From positions 74,257-114,567 of the forward strand of contig JAKAKW010000006.1 in NCBI GenBank assembly GCA_021824345.1: a stretch of 40,311 nucleotides of DNA. The letters run 5' to 3'. Of the stretch, positions 32,736 to 40,311 are shown piece after piece. Each line of letters opens with the position of its first letter. Position 1 is the stretch's first letter. Both the position numbers and the translations under genes were made by a program. Under the pieces are notes generated by a model that made no database searches, was not told where the DNA came from, and saw only the letters and a program-made list of their open reading frames with translations. The DNA comes from a bacterium. Lineage in GTDB: Bacteria > Patescibacteriota > Minisyncoccia > Phycocordibacterales > UBA9973.

Positions 32736-34475
32736 CTAATACACTTCCTTGTTGTAACAATCCTTGCAGTAGATGATTTCCGGCCGCTCCGGCGCGTAAC
32801 TCGTCTCAAATTCATTTTGGCACCGGCCGGCGTGGCCATGGCTCCCCTTCTCGCACATGCATTGGCGATGCCAGAGCTTCATGGGGTTGCGGCGTTTCAA
32901 ACGAGAATTATGCCTGCACCAGAAGCACCTTCTGGGCAGAGGTATTTCCATTTTTCGGTAAAAAGCTAGCTCATTTTTCGCGATTTTGTAATTTCTCTTG
33001 CAATCAACGCAAGCAAGAACTTCATCTAGAATTGCATCGGTTATATCGTTAATGCTTTCAGGAATGTTTTTAGGTTTGATCGTTTCCTTGCCTAATGTGT
33101 GCTGAACGCCTTCTTGCCAATTATATCCTTTTTCGCGCGCCTCCTCTCTAGAAATAGGCAATTGCTCCATTGCGCAACTCTCATTATATCCGAAATATGA
33201 AAGCTCGATCGGAAAATATTCGCCGTACTTATATTTGATCCCGGCTTTGTCTACGTATGGCATTGCTTCCATCTGCTCAATAATTTTTCTCACCAACTGC
33301 TCGTACTCTTCCTTGGAATACTGCTTATTAAAAATACTGTAATTCGAATCACGAAGCCCTACGCAGCCGAAGCAGTGTTTGCAATTATGGCAATGGTGGC
33401 AATATCGCACATCCTGGCTTTTTACGGAAAAAAGGCCGAAAAAATTCATCTGAGAATGATCCCCAGTGACGCACTCATAACATTCCGACGCGCCGCCGGT
33501 CATGGTCACATCGAAAGAATCCTTCACAGGGTCGTTGACTCCGCCTGTATATTCGCCATATCTGCAGTTCTCAAGGTTTTTTCCGACAAAACAGCTTTTC
33601 ACGTTTTTGGAATACGAAATAATGTCTCCGATGACGTTGTCAGTATTGTGAAAATTATCGGCGTGTTTGCGGGGATATTTCAATATTAGATTTTTGTATT
33701 CATTTTCCGCCTTTTCCATTCCGGAATAGGTATCCAGCCTGTAATCTTTTAATATTTTTTCATACTCTTCCTCGGAATATTGCTTATTCTTGAAATGAAA
33801 CTTCTTGCCACGAAGCCCGGCGCAAAGGAAACAGTTGGAACAATTCCAGCAATCATAAGTGAATTGCGAATCGATTAGGTTCAGGCAATACTGGGAATAT
33901 TTTGCCCTGTACGATAAGCTGGTGGTAATGCTTTCATACAACTGTTCGCTTTTTGATCTTATATTCATGCAATCCACCAGATCTCTGCCGGCTAACAGAT
34001 AAAAGCTGTACATGGTATTCTCCGTGTGCCATCCCGAAAAACACATGTAACAATTTTTTGAAAACCACCAATCGTGGGTATATTCGCAATTCAAGCTGGC
34101 AATGCCGTCATCATTCACAATGGCCATGTGCGGCACTGATTTCATTAACGCAGCAAATTGGGCGAAAAACGGCTTAGAAAAATCATAATCGCGGCCGTAA
34201 CTCTTCGGATTCCATTTATCGCTCCACCAACATTTATTGCAATAAACGATAATACCAGATTCTGAAGAATAAATGGAAATAACGGATTTCCCGCATAGCT
34301 CGCATTTGCGATTGTAAAGCGACATATTGTTTCTCCAAGCCCAACGCCTCAACCTCCGGCACTCCGGACAAAAAGTCGGCGGAGGCACGCCGATTTTCTT
34401 GTAAAACCCGAAATCATCCGGCTCTATGATGAAATCCTGTTTGCAGTTCCCGCATTGTCGTGTTTCGCTTTGCAT
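32736..34475 (-). CDS. Cys-rich double zinc-ribbon/solenoid protein, paralog B
   Basis: Third gene of the tandem. The track begins at 34511, but ATG 34475 gives MQSETRQCGNCKQDF, matching the other paralogs, and leaves 2 nt after paralog C. The 579-residue protein has N-terminal Cys at 8, 11, 36, 39, 58, 61, 79 and 82, as in the other three. Solenoid segments end in GLRGKKFHFKNKQYSEEEY and GLRDSNYSIFNKQYSKEEY, so the caps are shared but Cys are partly lost. After YKYGEYFPIELS comes the C-terminal module FYRKMEIPLPRRCFWCR, LWHRQCMCEK, HGHAGRC and IYCKDCYNKEVY. The linker before it has CVDCKRNYKI, replacing the CTEAFKI form of A and D. Function unknown. Confidence 0.85.
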   Translation of the reverse strand: MQSETRQCGNCKQDFIIEPDDFGFYKKIGVPPPTFCPECRRLRRWAWRNNMSLYNRKCELCGKSVISIYSSESGIIVYCNKCWWSDKWNPKSYGRDYDFSKPFFAQFAALMKSVPHMAIVNDDGIASLNCEYTHDWWFSKNCYMCFSGWHTENTMYSFYLLAGRDLVDCMNIRSKSEQLYESITTSLSYRAKYSQYCLNLIDSQFTYDCWNCSNCFLCAGLRGKKFHFKNKQYSEEEYEKILKDYRLDTYSGMEKAENEYKNLILKYPRKHADNFHNTDNVIGDIISYSKNVKSCFVGKNLENCRYGEYTGGVNDPVKDSFDVTMTGGASECYECVTGDHSQMNFFGLFSVKSQDVRYCHHCHNCKHCFGCVGLRDSNYSIFNKQYSKEEYEQLVRKIIEQMEAMPYVDKAGIKYKYGEYFPIELSYFGYNESCAMEQLPISREEAREKGYNWQEGVQHTLGKETIKPKNIPESINDITDAILDEVLACVDCKRNYKIAKNELAFYRKMEIPLPRRCFWCRHNSRLKRRNPMKLWHRQCMCEKGSHGHAGRCQNEFETSYAPERPEIIYCKDCYNKEVY

Positions 34476-34477
34476 GA

Positions 34478-36184
34478 CTAATACACTTCCTTGTTGTAGC
34501 ATTCCTCGCAATAAATTGTCTCCGGATTTTCCGGCGGATATGTGGTTTCAAATTCGTTCAGGCATCCTTCGCGCATGCATTTGCGGTGAAAAAGCTTTAA
34601 AGGATTTTTCTTTTCCAGACGGGAATAACACCGGCAATTCGGGCACATCGCAGGCAGTGGTATTGCGTTTCCACGATAGAACCCGAGCTCGGCCTGGGTG
34701 ATTTTAAAAGCCGATGTACAGCCATGCGCGCACTTTCCCGCATGCGCGCATTCTATAACCTCATTCAATATGGCATCGCCGACATCTTTAATGTTCGAAG
34801 GAATATCTTCATTCTTCATGGTGATACTGTAATTGCGCTCTCCCTGTTCTTTCCAATGCAAGCCGGCTTCTTTCGCTTTCTCATGGTCTAAGGGATAAAA
34901 TCGCTGGGCGATAGTTTCATTGTAGGCATAAGGAGCGAGATCGTACGGGAAAAACTCCCCGTAGGAAAACACTCTCCCCTTCCCGTCTACGTATGGATTT
35001 TTACTCATATCCATGACTATGCTTTCCTTCAGGCTTTCATAATCTTCTTTTGAGTACTGTTTGTTTAAGATGCAATATTTTTTGCTCTGTAATCCTTCGC
35101 AGCCGAAAAGAAAGGCCGAGCTCTTGCACATTTCGCAATATTCCAGGTTGTTGGAACCGTCCACCACGCTGGAAAATTTAATATTGGAAACTTCTTCCGG
35201 CCCGATGGATTCGTAAATAAATTCGCTGGAACCCATGCCGTAGGCGTCATGAATCTCCTTTGAAGAAAACACCCATACCGAATATCTTGCGTTTTCCAAA
35301 TCGTATCCGTCAAAAACAGCTTTGCAGTTCCTGGCGTTTTCCAGATGGTCTCCGGTGGAATTGCGGCAGTTGATCAGCTTGGCGTATTTATGCGGAGCCT
35401 CTTTTTTCATTTTCTCAAACTTCTGCGAGAGCTCGTCCACCGTCTTTCGATCGCCCAGGTCCAGCGCGCTCATTCTTTTTTTAAATTCATCCTTGGAAAG
35501 CTTTTCACCAAAAAATATGTCCGAGCTTCCGCGCTGATTGACCACTCCGCATGAATTCTGGATATTTCGGCAATCGGAAACGAAGGCGCAGTCTATCGCC
35601 GCTTCCGATTCTTCCGCATAACGGGAGTTGTAGGATTTTTCCACATTGAAACATTCGTACAGATTTTCAGAATAGTGGACGTATTCTCCATCAATGCTTT
35701 TTTTCATTTTTACCGCGTAGGAAATGTTCGTGCAGTCTTCCGAATCTCGGATGGCGAAACATAAATAGCAATTTTTGTTGCTGTATGATTGGTTTGTATA
35801 TGGAGAATTGTGGCACTGCACCGTCCATATTCCCAAACGCGGAACCTTCTGCTGGAGTTCCTTAAATTGCTCAAAAAAATTCCTGCCTGAATCATATTCT
35901 GCCCCATAGGACATAGGGTCCCAGCCGTCTCCATACCAGCAATCTTTGCAATATATGGTATATGGAGAATCCTCGGGATATAAGGCGATGAATGAAGCGC
36001 CGCATTTGTCGCATTTGCGCTTGTACATGGTACGTTCATTGCGCCAAATATACCGCCTCTGCGCCCGGCAATCCGGACAAAAAGTCGGAGGAGGCACTTT
36101 CATTTTTTCGTAAAAGCCGAAATCTTCCGGATCAATCGTGAAGTCCTCCTTGCAGTTCTGGCAGTTTTTTTTCTCCGCTCTCAT
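34478..36184 (-). CDS. Cys-rich double zinc-ribbon/solenoid protein, paralog C
   Basis: Second gene of the tandem, 568 residues. The N-terminal 8-Cys module keeps identical spacing (MRAEKKNCQNCKEDF, FGFYEKMKVPPPTFC). It is the most diverged paralog. The first cap motif is eroded (GVVNQRGSSDIFFGEKLSKDEF) and the C-terminal module lacks the HGHxGxC loop, reading CMREGCLNEFETTYPPENPE instead. The second cap (GCEGLQSKKYCILNKQYSKEDY) and YGEFFPYDLAPYAYNETIAQ linker are intact. Its first codons are almost identical in DNA to paralog D (66 of 67 nt), unlike the rest. It starts 27 nt after paralog D ends. The ending CYNKEVY is shared with B. Confidence 0.85.
   Translation of the reverse strand: MRAEKKNCQNCKEDFTIDPEDFGFYEKMKVPPPTFCPDCRAQRRYIWRNERTMYKRKCDKCGASFIALYPEDSPYTIYCKDCWYGDGWDPMSYGAEYDSGRNFFEQFKELQQKVPRLGIWTVQCHNSPYTNQSYSNKNCYLCFAIRDSEDCTNISYAVKMKKSIDGEYVHYSENLYECFNVEKSYNSRYAEESEAAIDCAFVSDCRNIQNSCGVVNQRGSSDIFFGEKLSKDEFKKRMSALDLGDRKTVDELSQKFEKMKKEAPHKYAKLINCRNSTGDHLENARNCKAVFDGYDLENARYSVWVFSSKEIHDAYGMGSSEFIYESIGPEEVSNIKFSSVVDGSNNLEYCEMCKSSAFLFGCEGLQSKKYCILNKQYSKEDYESLKESIVMDMSKNPYVDGKGRVFSYGEFFPYDLAPYAYNETIAQRFYPLDHEKAKEAGLHWKEQGERNYSITMKNEDIPSNIKDVGDAILNEVIECAHAGKCAHGCTSAFKITQAELGFYRGNAIPLPAMCPNCRCYSRLEKKNPLKLFHRKCMREGCLNEFETTYPPENPETIYCEECYNKEVY
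36091..36157 (-). repeat. Near-identical 67-nt block shared with paralog D, copy 1
   Basis: Compared base by base with 37864-37930, one mismatch in 67 nt. It encodes the start of the N-terminal zinc-ribbon module (NCKEDFTIDPEDFGFYEKMKVPP region). Identity at synonymous sites points to recent duplication or gene conversion restricted to the module, since the downstream parts of the two genes are very different. Confidence 0.8.
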
Positions 36185-36211
36185 CTACAAACTATACAAC
36201 ATGGAATCGAA

Positions 36212-37957
36212 TCAGTAAACTTCTTTTTGATAGCATTCCTCGCAATATACCATTTCCGGCCGCTCCGGCGCGTAGCTTGTTTCAAATTCTTTTTTGCACC
36301 GGCCATCGTGTCCGTGACTTCCCTCTCCGCACATGCATTGGCGGTGCCAGAGCTTGAATGGGTTGCGCTTAGCCAGGCGCTCGTAATGCCGGCAATTCGG
36401 GCAAAGATGCGGAAGAGGAAGATTCATCCGGCGATAAAAGGCGAGTTCTTCGGGAATGATTTTAAACGCTTCGGTACAGCCGGCCCCGCACTTTGCAGGG
36501 TGTTCTCCAATATCATGATGTTCGCACTCGACTACTTTGCCGACAATGGAATCATCAGCATCTTCAATGCGAGAAGGTATGTCCGAGGATTTGATGTCGA
36601 TGGCATAATTCCTGTCATCCTTTTCCTTCCAAGAATATCCCCGGGCAACCGCCTCCTCTTTGGAAAGCGGAAAAAACTCCGCAGCTACTGATTCGTTATA
36701 GCAGAAAGGAGAAAGTTCTACCGGGAAATACTCGCCGTATTTGTACATTCTTCCGTTTTTGTCCTTATACGGCATATCATTCATTTGCTTGATGATTTTC
36801 GGAAGAAGCGAGTTGTATTCCTCTTTGGAATACTGCTTGTTAAATATGCAGTATTGCTTGCCTCTTAATGCAATGCATCCGAAAAGGTTTGAGGATCCCG
36901 AACAAAAATCGCAATAAGTCAGATCCGATCCTTCTCCGCAAGTGTTTGAAAACATGCTTCTTTGCACTTTCCAAAAACCCAGATAGTCATAGCACATTTC
37001 CAGATACTCGCAGTAGTTGCTGTCATAAACATCCTTAGCATGAATCAATCGCACGCTGTAACGGGTATCCTCCGCCTCCTTGACATCAAAACAGTTTTTT
37101 GTATTTTTGGATTCTACGATATGATCCCCGGAAACATCCTTGCATTGTATAGTGGTGGCAAAACGATGCGGCGTTTCCGCTTTCACTTTTTCAAATTTTT
37201 TCTGTATATACAATAGCCCCTCATATCCCTTTGCAAGAAACTTTTCTTTTTCTTTTTGGAAATCATCCTTTGAGTATGCCTGATTGAAAATATGATATTC
37301 CTTGTTCCGCAAGCCGGCGCATCCAATGCAGTCATGACAATTCTTGCAATCATAGCAATGCAGGAGTTCATAGGAAGCGGTGCACTCCTGGCAAAACGAG
37401 CACCTTGAAAGCTTTTCGCAATCTATGCATTCGTAGCAATATTCCGATTCCCGCGCAAGGTAAGTATCCACGCAAAATTTAGATTCATACGGACAGCCGT
37501 ACATGCAATCCTCCACCTCGATGGAACCGAAGCATAAATAACAATTCTTGCCGTCCGCTACATAATTGCAATAATCGCTGTTTTTTGTATTTGTGTTGCG
37601 AAGGTTCGGCCTGGGAATCACATTTAAAAGTTCTTGGAACTGCGCAAAAAACGGTTTGGAAAAATCATATTCTTTGCCAAAACTGGCCGGATCCCACTTG
37701 TCGCCCCACCAGCATTGACTGCAATAAATGGGAAAATGCGAACCTTCTGCATACATGGAAATAACTTGTTTCCCGCAAAGCTCGCATTTTCTCTTATAAA
37801 AATTCCGCTCGTTTCGAACGGCCATCCGCCTCTGCAATCTGCATGCAGAGCAAAACGTCGGCGGAGGCACTTTCATTTTTTCGTAAAAGCCGAAATCATC
37901 CGGATCAATCGTGAAGTCCTCCTTGCAGTTTTGACAAGTTTTAGTTTCCGCCTGCAT
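36212..37957 (-). CDS. Cys-rich double zinc-ribbon/solenoid protein, paralog D
   Basis: First gene of the tandem and the most Cys-rich, about 45 Cys in 581 residues. The N-terminal 8-Cys module has Cys at 8, 11, 36, 39, 58, 61, 79 and 82. The first middle segment (about 130-225) can be cut into repeats of about 22 residues with C-x2-C and C-x3-C pairs (NCYLC, DCMYGC, YCYEC, RCSFC, HCYDC, NCHDC), ending in GCAGLRNKEYHIFNQAYSKDDF. A PHRFA linker leads to a second segment ending GCIALRGKQYCIFNKQYSKEEY, then YKYGEYFPVELSPFCYNES and a C-terminal zinc module with HGHDGRC. The repeat suggests a beta-solenoid stacked with Cys; this is inference. An upstream hairpin separates it from the carboxypeptidase gene. 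Confidence 0.87.
   Translation of the reverse strand: MQAETKTCQNCKEDFTIDPDDFGFYEKMKVPPPTFCSACRLQRRMAVRNERNFYKRKCELCGKQVISMYAEGSHFPIYCSQCWWGDKWDPASFGKEYDFSKPFFAQFQELLNVIPRPNLRNTNTKNSDYCNYVADGKNCYLCFGSIEVEDCMYGCPYESKFCVDTYLARESEYCYECIDCEKLSRCSFCQECTASYELLHCYDCKNCHDCIGCAGLRNKEYHIFNQAYSKDDFQKEKEKFLAKGYEGLLYIQKKFEKVKAETPHRFATTIQCKDVSGDHIVESKNTKNCFDVKEAEDTRYSVRLIHAKDVYDSNYCEYLEMCYDYLGFWKVQRSMFSNTCGEGSDLTYCDFCSGSSNLFGCIALRGKQYCIFNKQYSKEEYNSLLPKIIKQMNDMPYKDKNGRMYKYGEYFPVELSPFCYNESVAAEFFPLSKEEAVARGYSWKEKDDRNYAIDIKSSDIPSRIEDADDSIVGKVVECEHHDIGEHPAKCGAGCTEAFKIIPEELAFYRRMNLPLPHLCPNCRHYERLAKRNPFKLWHRQCMCGEGSHGHDGRCKKEFETSYAPERPEMVYCEECYQKEVY
37864..37930 (-). repeat. Near-identical 67-nt block shared with paralog C, copy 2
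   Basis: Partner of 36091-36157; 66 of 67 bases match. Located in the 5' part of paralog D, encoding the zinc-ribbon signature. Confidence 0.8.
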
Positions 37958-37983
37958 GTCATTTATATTACCACTCCTTCACA

Positions 37984-38032
37984 AATATTCTAGGGCGGAG
38001 GGCAACCCCCGCCCTCTCCGCACTAGAATATT
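37984..38032. repeat. Long nested inverted repeat upstream of the Cys-rich cluster
   Basis: An outer 10-bp perfect stem (AATATTCTAG at 37984-37993, CTAGAATATT at 38023-38032) encloses a GC-rich hairpin AGGGCGG-A-GGG, loop CAA, CCC-CCGCCCT at 37992-38015. It fills most of the 79-nt space between the carboxypeptidase gene and paralog D. It could end carboxypeptidase transcription, or act as a leader structure for the cluster. The GC-rich core resembles the palindrome at 31563-31583. Confidence 0.65.
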
Positions 38033-38036
38033 GTTC

Positions 38037-38951
38037 TCAGTTCATACCGTACAACGCATTTACAATCTTTTCCATATCGGTAAATCTCCCTTCATAGGTT
38101 GAGCCAAGAACGGTTATCGCTATCTCATGCCCCAAAGCGTTCTTGAAAATTATGGTAAGATTTCCGCCGGCCATGTCCGTATTGCCGGTTTTGGAAAATA
38201 AAAGATTCGGTATTTTGCCTATATCCTCGTCCGTATTTTTGACTGTATGAGTAAAACCCGACAAAGATTTTACAGTAATATCCGGCAGGACTGTGGCGCT
38301 GAAAATATCGGGATAGTCTCGAAGAGCGAACAAGGCCAAGACGTTCATGTCCCGCGCCGAAGCGTAGGACCCCGCGCCCACGGGTTCGCCTGTGGCCTTG
38401 TTGTCAATATCAAGGCCGGTGGGGTCCAAAAAAACAGCGCTGGAGAGTCCTATGGCTCTTGCCTTGTCATTCATTTTATTCAGAAATTCCTTTAACTGGT
38501 CGTCAGCAAGCGCATAAGCTCCGTCGTTGGAAGAAACGACAAGGGTAAGCTTCGCCAAATCTTCCACTCTCCATTTTTCGCCCACAAGAAGGCCGTAATT
38601 CCCCTCCCGATTCACGGCGGCGCGAGAAATGGTTATTTCCCCGTCGCGCCCGTAATCGTTAAGCGCAACCAGTACGGTCATGATCTTTGTCAGTGACGCC
38701 AAGGGCAAGGGAACGGTGGCGTTTCGGCTGTACAATTCCTCGTTGGTTGAAGCGTCATAGACGGCCACGGCTTTGGCCAGAATGTTCAGGCTGTCCAGCT
38801 TCTGCGCTATGAGCGCAAGCCTTTTGTCTTTCACTTGTTCTTCCCTCTGCGATTGCCTGTCATTCTGCCATGTGCCATATAGGAAAAAGGCCGCAAATAC
38901 AGCCACCGCGATGAATACCGCCGCCAGTTCTTTTTTATGAGCTGCCTTCAT
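38037..38951 (-). CDS. D-alanyl-D-alanine carboxypeptidase (peptidase S11)
   Basis: A 304-residue membrane-anchored low-molecular-weight PBP that trims the terminal D-Ala from peptidoglycan stems. The N-terminal helix at about 9-27 is the anchor. Catalytic motifs are intact: SLTK with Ser86 and Lys89, SSN at 140-142, and KTG at 254-256. There is no C-terminal amphipathic anchor domain as in E. coli DacA, so the protein ends shortly after the catalytic fold. The start overlaps scpB by 17 nt, indicating co-transcription with the condensin genes. Confidence 0.9.
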   Translation of the reverse strand: MKAAHKKELAAVFIAVAVFAAFFLYGTWQNDRQSQREEQVKDKRLALIAQKLDSLNILAKAVAVYDASTNEELYSRNATVPLPLASLTKIMTVLVALNDYGRDGEITISRAAVNREGNYGLLVGEKWRVEDLAKLTLVVSSNDGAYALADDQLKEFLNKMNDKARAIGLSSAVFLDPTGLDIDNKATGEPVGAGSYASARDMNVLALFALRDYPDIFSATVLPDITVKSLSGFTHTVKNTDEDIGKIPNLLFSKTGNTDMAGGNLTIIFKNALGHEIAITVLGSTYEGRFTDMEKIVNALYGMN

Positions 38952-39540
38952 CGCTTTCAGATCCGGCAGTAATATTTTCTGTATTTTCCTTCTCTTCCTT
39001 CTTTTCTTCCTCTTTCATGTTTTCCCCGGCCTGATTCAATAGGGCGAGGGTTTCCGCATAGCCCGGCAGTTCCTCTACCGATTTCACTCCGAGATATGAA
39101 AGAAGCTCGAATGTCGGCCTGTAAACATACCGCCGGCTGTCATTAGGATCCGTTATCTTTTCCACCAAGCCGCGCACGGAAAGCGCCCGGAGGATGAAAC
39201 TGGAGTTTACTCCGCGCACGTAATCAATCTCGGCGCGAGTCGCCCCGTTTTTGTAAAGAAGGATGGAAAGCGTTTCCAGCGACGCTTTGGATAAATCCTT
39301 GTGGAGCTCCTCCTTCTGCAATTTTTCAAAAAGGGAAGACAGCTCCGGCGGAGTTCCGAGGGCCACGTCGTTGTCTTTTTCCAAAAGCACCATTCCCCTG
39401 CCGGCAAGGGACGCTTTCAGCTTTTCAATCCCTTCGTTGAGTTCCGTCTGGCCCGCATTCAAAATCTCTCCGAGCCGCTTGCGCGACACCGGCTCCCCTT
39501 TCCAAAAAAGCACCGCTTCAATTTTTTGTTCTATATTCAT
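38935..39540 (-). CDS. scpB: Segregation and condensation protein B (ScpB)
   Basis: A 201-residue subunit of the SMC-ScpAB condensin, with two winged-helix domains. Landmarks are EQKIEAVLFWKGEPVSRKRL, KASLETLSILLYKNGATRAEIDYVRGVNSSFILRALSVRGLVEK and YRPTFELLSYLGVKSVEELPGY. The C-terminus is a Glu/Lys-rich tail beyond residue 170, likely disordered. It overlaps scpA by 4 nt upstream and the carboxypeptidase gene by 17 nt downstream. smc itself is not in the window. Confidence 0.93.
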   Translation of the reverse strand: MNIEQKIEAVLFWKGEPVSRKRLGEILNAGQTELNEGIEKLKASLAGRGMVLLEKDNDVALGTPPELSSLFEKLQKEELHKDLSKASLETLSILLYKNGATRAEIDYVRGVNSSFILRALSVRGLVEKITDPNDSRRYVYRPTFELLSYLGVKSVEELPGYAETLALLNQAGENMKEEEKKEEKENTENITAGSESDEGSS

Positions 39541-40271
39541 TCCGCTGTTTTTTCTATGATAATATCCTCAAAATTGTTTTCCTGCAAAGCATCCAGGATT
39601 CCCTGGCGCACCATTTCAAGCATCGCCAGGAAGGAAACGATCACCGTGACTTTTTCCTCCTTGTTTTTGGCTCCGCCGGCAAAATCTTTGAAGCTCATGC
39701 GAATCGCATTCTGTATCCTGCCCGCGAGATTCTCTATCATTTCTTCAATGCTCACCACTTTTTTCACTTCGACTTCCGGCAAAAATTCCTTCTTGGGCAT
39801 TCGGCCCAGGACTTCGCCCGCCAAGGCCATCATGCTCTCTTTTGTAATCTGCTCGTCCGGCAGAAAAACAACGCTTGCCTGCTTGCGCTCCTCCGGAGGA
39901 AAAATCATTCTCTTGCCGAACATGAGCTTTATTTCCGCGCCGAGACGGGCATACATTTCAAAAAGCTTCAGCCGGTCTTGCAGATTTTTGATATCGGTTT
40001 CTTCCTCGCTTGAAAGATCAAGATTGGGCAGAAGGGATTTTGATTTTATCAGGATCAGCGTGGCCGCCACTACCATAAAACTCGACACTTCGGCATGATT
40101 CGCCTTTTCCAGGGCATTTATGTATTTCAAATAGTCCTCGGTCACTTTGGACAAAGACAGGTCGTTTATGAAAAGCTTCCGCTCCTCCACCAGAGACAGC
40201 AGTAAACCGAAAGGCCCCTCGAAAACGGGGGTCTTGACTTTGTATGAATTTTCCAGTATTTCTGTGTCCAT
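39537..40271 (-). CDS. scpA: Segregation and condensation protein A (ScpA kleisin)
   Basis: A 244-residue kleisin that bridges the SMC heads. N-terminal FEGPFGLLLSLVEERKLFINDLSLSKVTEDYL is the family hallmark, followed by EVSSFMVVAATLILIKSKSLLP, an acidic linker, and the C-terminal winged helix containing VTVIVSFLAMLEMVRQGILDALQENNFEDIII. A purine-rich GGAAGAAG precedes the ATG, one of few visible ribosome-binding sequences here. The 40 nt to the window end contains a possible -10 (TAAAAT on the minus strand). Confidence 0.93.
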   Translation of the reverse strand: MDTEILENSYKVKTPVFEGPFGLLLSLVEERKLFINDLSLSKVTEDYLKYINALEKANHAEVSSFMVVAATLILIKSKSLLPNLDLSSEEETDIKNLQDRLKLFEMYARLGAEIKLMFGKRMIFPPEERKQASVVFLPDEQITKESMMALAGEVLGRMPKKEFLPEVEVKKVVSIEEMIENLAGRIQNAIRMSFKDFAGGAKNKEEKVTVIVSFLAMLEMVRQGILDALQENNFEDIIIEKTAE

Positions 40272-40311
40272 CTTCTTCCGTTATTCGGTTGATTTTACCT
40301 ATGAATGTTAG

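Noticed and set aside
32736-37957. Tandem Cys-rich genes as a transposon or phage block
   Set aside because: No transposase, integrase, terminal repeats or target duplication seen; genes are full length and similarly organised.
39301-40098. 265-residue plus-strand ORF across scpB/scpA
   Set aside because: Shadow of scpA and scpB, which have clear family motifs on the minus strand.

Overview
The window looks like a chromosomal segment of a Patescibacteria (Candidate Phyla Radiation) bacterium, most like the Parcubacteria side. This is inferred from very compact gene packing with many 1-20 nt overlaps, shortened versions of universal enzymes, many small membrane proteins without recognisable family, and CPR-like gene neighbourhoods. 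TGA is used as an ordinary stop codon at many gene ends, which argues against the recoded Gracilibacteria/Absconditabacteria. A bL9 gene is present, which argues against the CPR groups reported to lack it. No rRNA, tRNA, CRISPR array or insertion sequence was seen.

Layout. 1-2443 (+): two membrane proteins (DUF2238/YjdF-like and DedA-like), then the clamp-loader-like ATPase RarA. 2445-5348 (+): a complete oxidative pentose-phosphate module, pgl-gnd-zwf. 5356-22361 (+): a long purine operon: guaB, purA, a 40-codon membrane peptide, purSL (fused), an unknown Cys-rich protein, purQ, purF, purN, purD, purE, a degenerate M24-fold protein, purM, purC, purB. 22430-26419 (+): a small MreD-position membrane protein, PBP2, a small membrane protein, a CtpA-type protease and ribosomal protein bL9. 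26416-40271 (almost all -): bL27; gltX followed by two overlapping small membrane genes; murG, ftsW and mraY; three tandem paralogs of the unknown Cys-rich protein; a D-Ala-D-Ala carboxypeptidase; scpB and scpA.

How the genes fit together. The pentose-phosphate genes supply NADPH and ribose-5-phosphate (hence PRPP) directly upstream of the pathway that consumes PRPP to make IMP, AMP and XMP. De novo purine synthesis is uncommon in CPR genomes, so an almost complete operon is notable. purH (final two IMP steps), purK and guaA are not in the window. The second half is a cell-envelope and chromosome-segregation block.

Most interesting. Four paralogous proteins of about 570-580 residues (one between purL and purQ, three in tandem at 32.7-38.0 kb) share one architecture. 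Each has an 8-Cys double zinc-ribbon-like module at the N-terminus with identical Cys spacing in all four, two Cys-rich middle segments that look like solenoids and end in a repeated cap motif, and a C-terminal module that appears to be a second copy of the N-terminal one. I know of no described function. A second genome-wide signal is a set of start codons lying exactly 6 nt downstream of -10-like hexamers, which suggests many transcripts are leaderless.
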